Part shown: positions 63,961 through 64,000 of the stretch, in pieces
Layout of the letters: each line of letters starts with the position of its first letter
Position numbering within the stretch: position 1 is the first letter of the stretch
Origin: Mycolicibacterium fallax
GTDB lineage: Bacteria > Actinomycetota > Actinomycetes > Mycobacteriales > Mycobacteriaceae
Length of the DNA: 64,000 bases
Assembly: GCF_010726955.1 (NCBI RefSeq)
Contig: NZ_AP022603.1
Span: 2,914,001 to 2,978,000, forward strand
Reading direction: 5' to 3'
Program-made: the position numbers and the translations under genes
The notes under the pieces: generated by a model
What the model saw: only the letters and a program-made list of their open reading frames with translations
Database searches by the model: none
What the model was told of the DNA's origin: nothing

Positions 63961-64000
63961 ATGGGGACCGTGGTGGACCTCGAGCAGGCATGGCGGGAGC
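63961..64000 (+). CDS. Possible start of a divergent gene, truncated by window end
   Basis: A plus-strand frame opens at ATG 63961 or GTG 63970 (MVDLEQAWRE...) and runs off the window. A divergent gene would explain the gap after gtrA, but only 10-13 codons are visible and no family can be judged. Confidence 0.25.
   Translation, partial: MGTVVDLEQAWRE

Overview
The window comes from a GC-rich mycobacterium, most likely a non-tuberculous, rapid-grower-type (Mycolicibacterium-like) species. Almost every core gene can be matched by eye to the Mycobacterium tuberculosis (Mtb) block Rv3855 to Rv3789, here in reverse order. Several Mtb features are missing, including the sulfolipid region, PE_PGRS62, fbpA/fbpD, fadE35/Rv3796 and IS elements, which argues against the tuberculosis complex. 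The species cannot be named from sequence alone.

Layout. (1) 1-3654: end of an accessory polyketide-type operon: carrier-protein C-terminus, Rieske oxygenase, thiolase-like protein, methyltransferase. (2) 3657-9181: ethR/ethA with a repeated operator, rraA, the membrane-anchored H-NS-like gene, an Rv3850-like gene, espR and a Mn-type sodA. (3) 9388-10032: a mirror-symmetric repeat array without genes. (4) 10077-18692: a small membrane protein, an Rv3843c-like protein, glpQ1, two tandem ferritins, an LCP-family gene, a CPBP protein and an Rv3839-like gene behind a strong IdeR-type iron box; then pheA, a phosphoglycerate mutase-like gene and a minimal metallopeptidase. (5) 18698-26627: Rv3835-like, serS and a variable segment (an unknown protein, a small protein, an MBL-Rieske fusion, an RsiV/DUF3298 secreted protein and a DUF3558-like lipoprotein). 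(6) 26971-31387: acyltransferase, HAD phosphatase, ami3 and erp. (7) 31607-48598: cell-envelope locus glf-glfT2-PAP2-ubiA-aftB-Rv3802c-fadD32-pks13-accD4. (8) 48690-49281: a second copy of the mirror array. (9) 49311-63929, minus strand: gtrA-like, dprE1, dprE2, aftA, embC, embA, embB.

How the genes work together. Regions 7 and 9 build the arabinogalactan-mycolate wall. Glf and GlfT2 make the galactan. UbiA, the PAP2 phosphatase and DprE1/DprE2 make decaprenyl-phosphoarabinose. AftA, EmbA/B/C and AftB build the arabinan. FadD32, Pks13 and AccD4 make mycolic acids. Region 4 looks iron-linked: the IdeR box heads a same-strand run that ends in ferritins.

Most notable observations: two near-identical inverted arrays of about 50-bp units about 39 kb apart; a second family of about 73-bp palindromes at two loci; absence of fbpA/fbpD from their conserved place; alanine instead of cysteine at the benzothiazinone-target position of DprE1; a probable ATT start codon on the thiolase gene; and 20-bp phased EthR operator palindromes.
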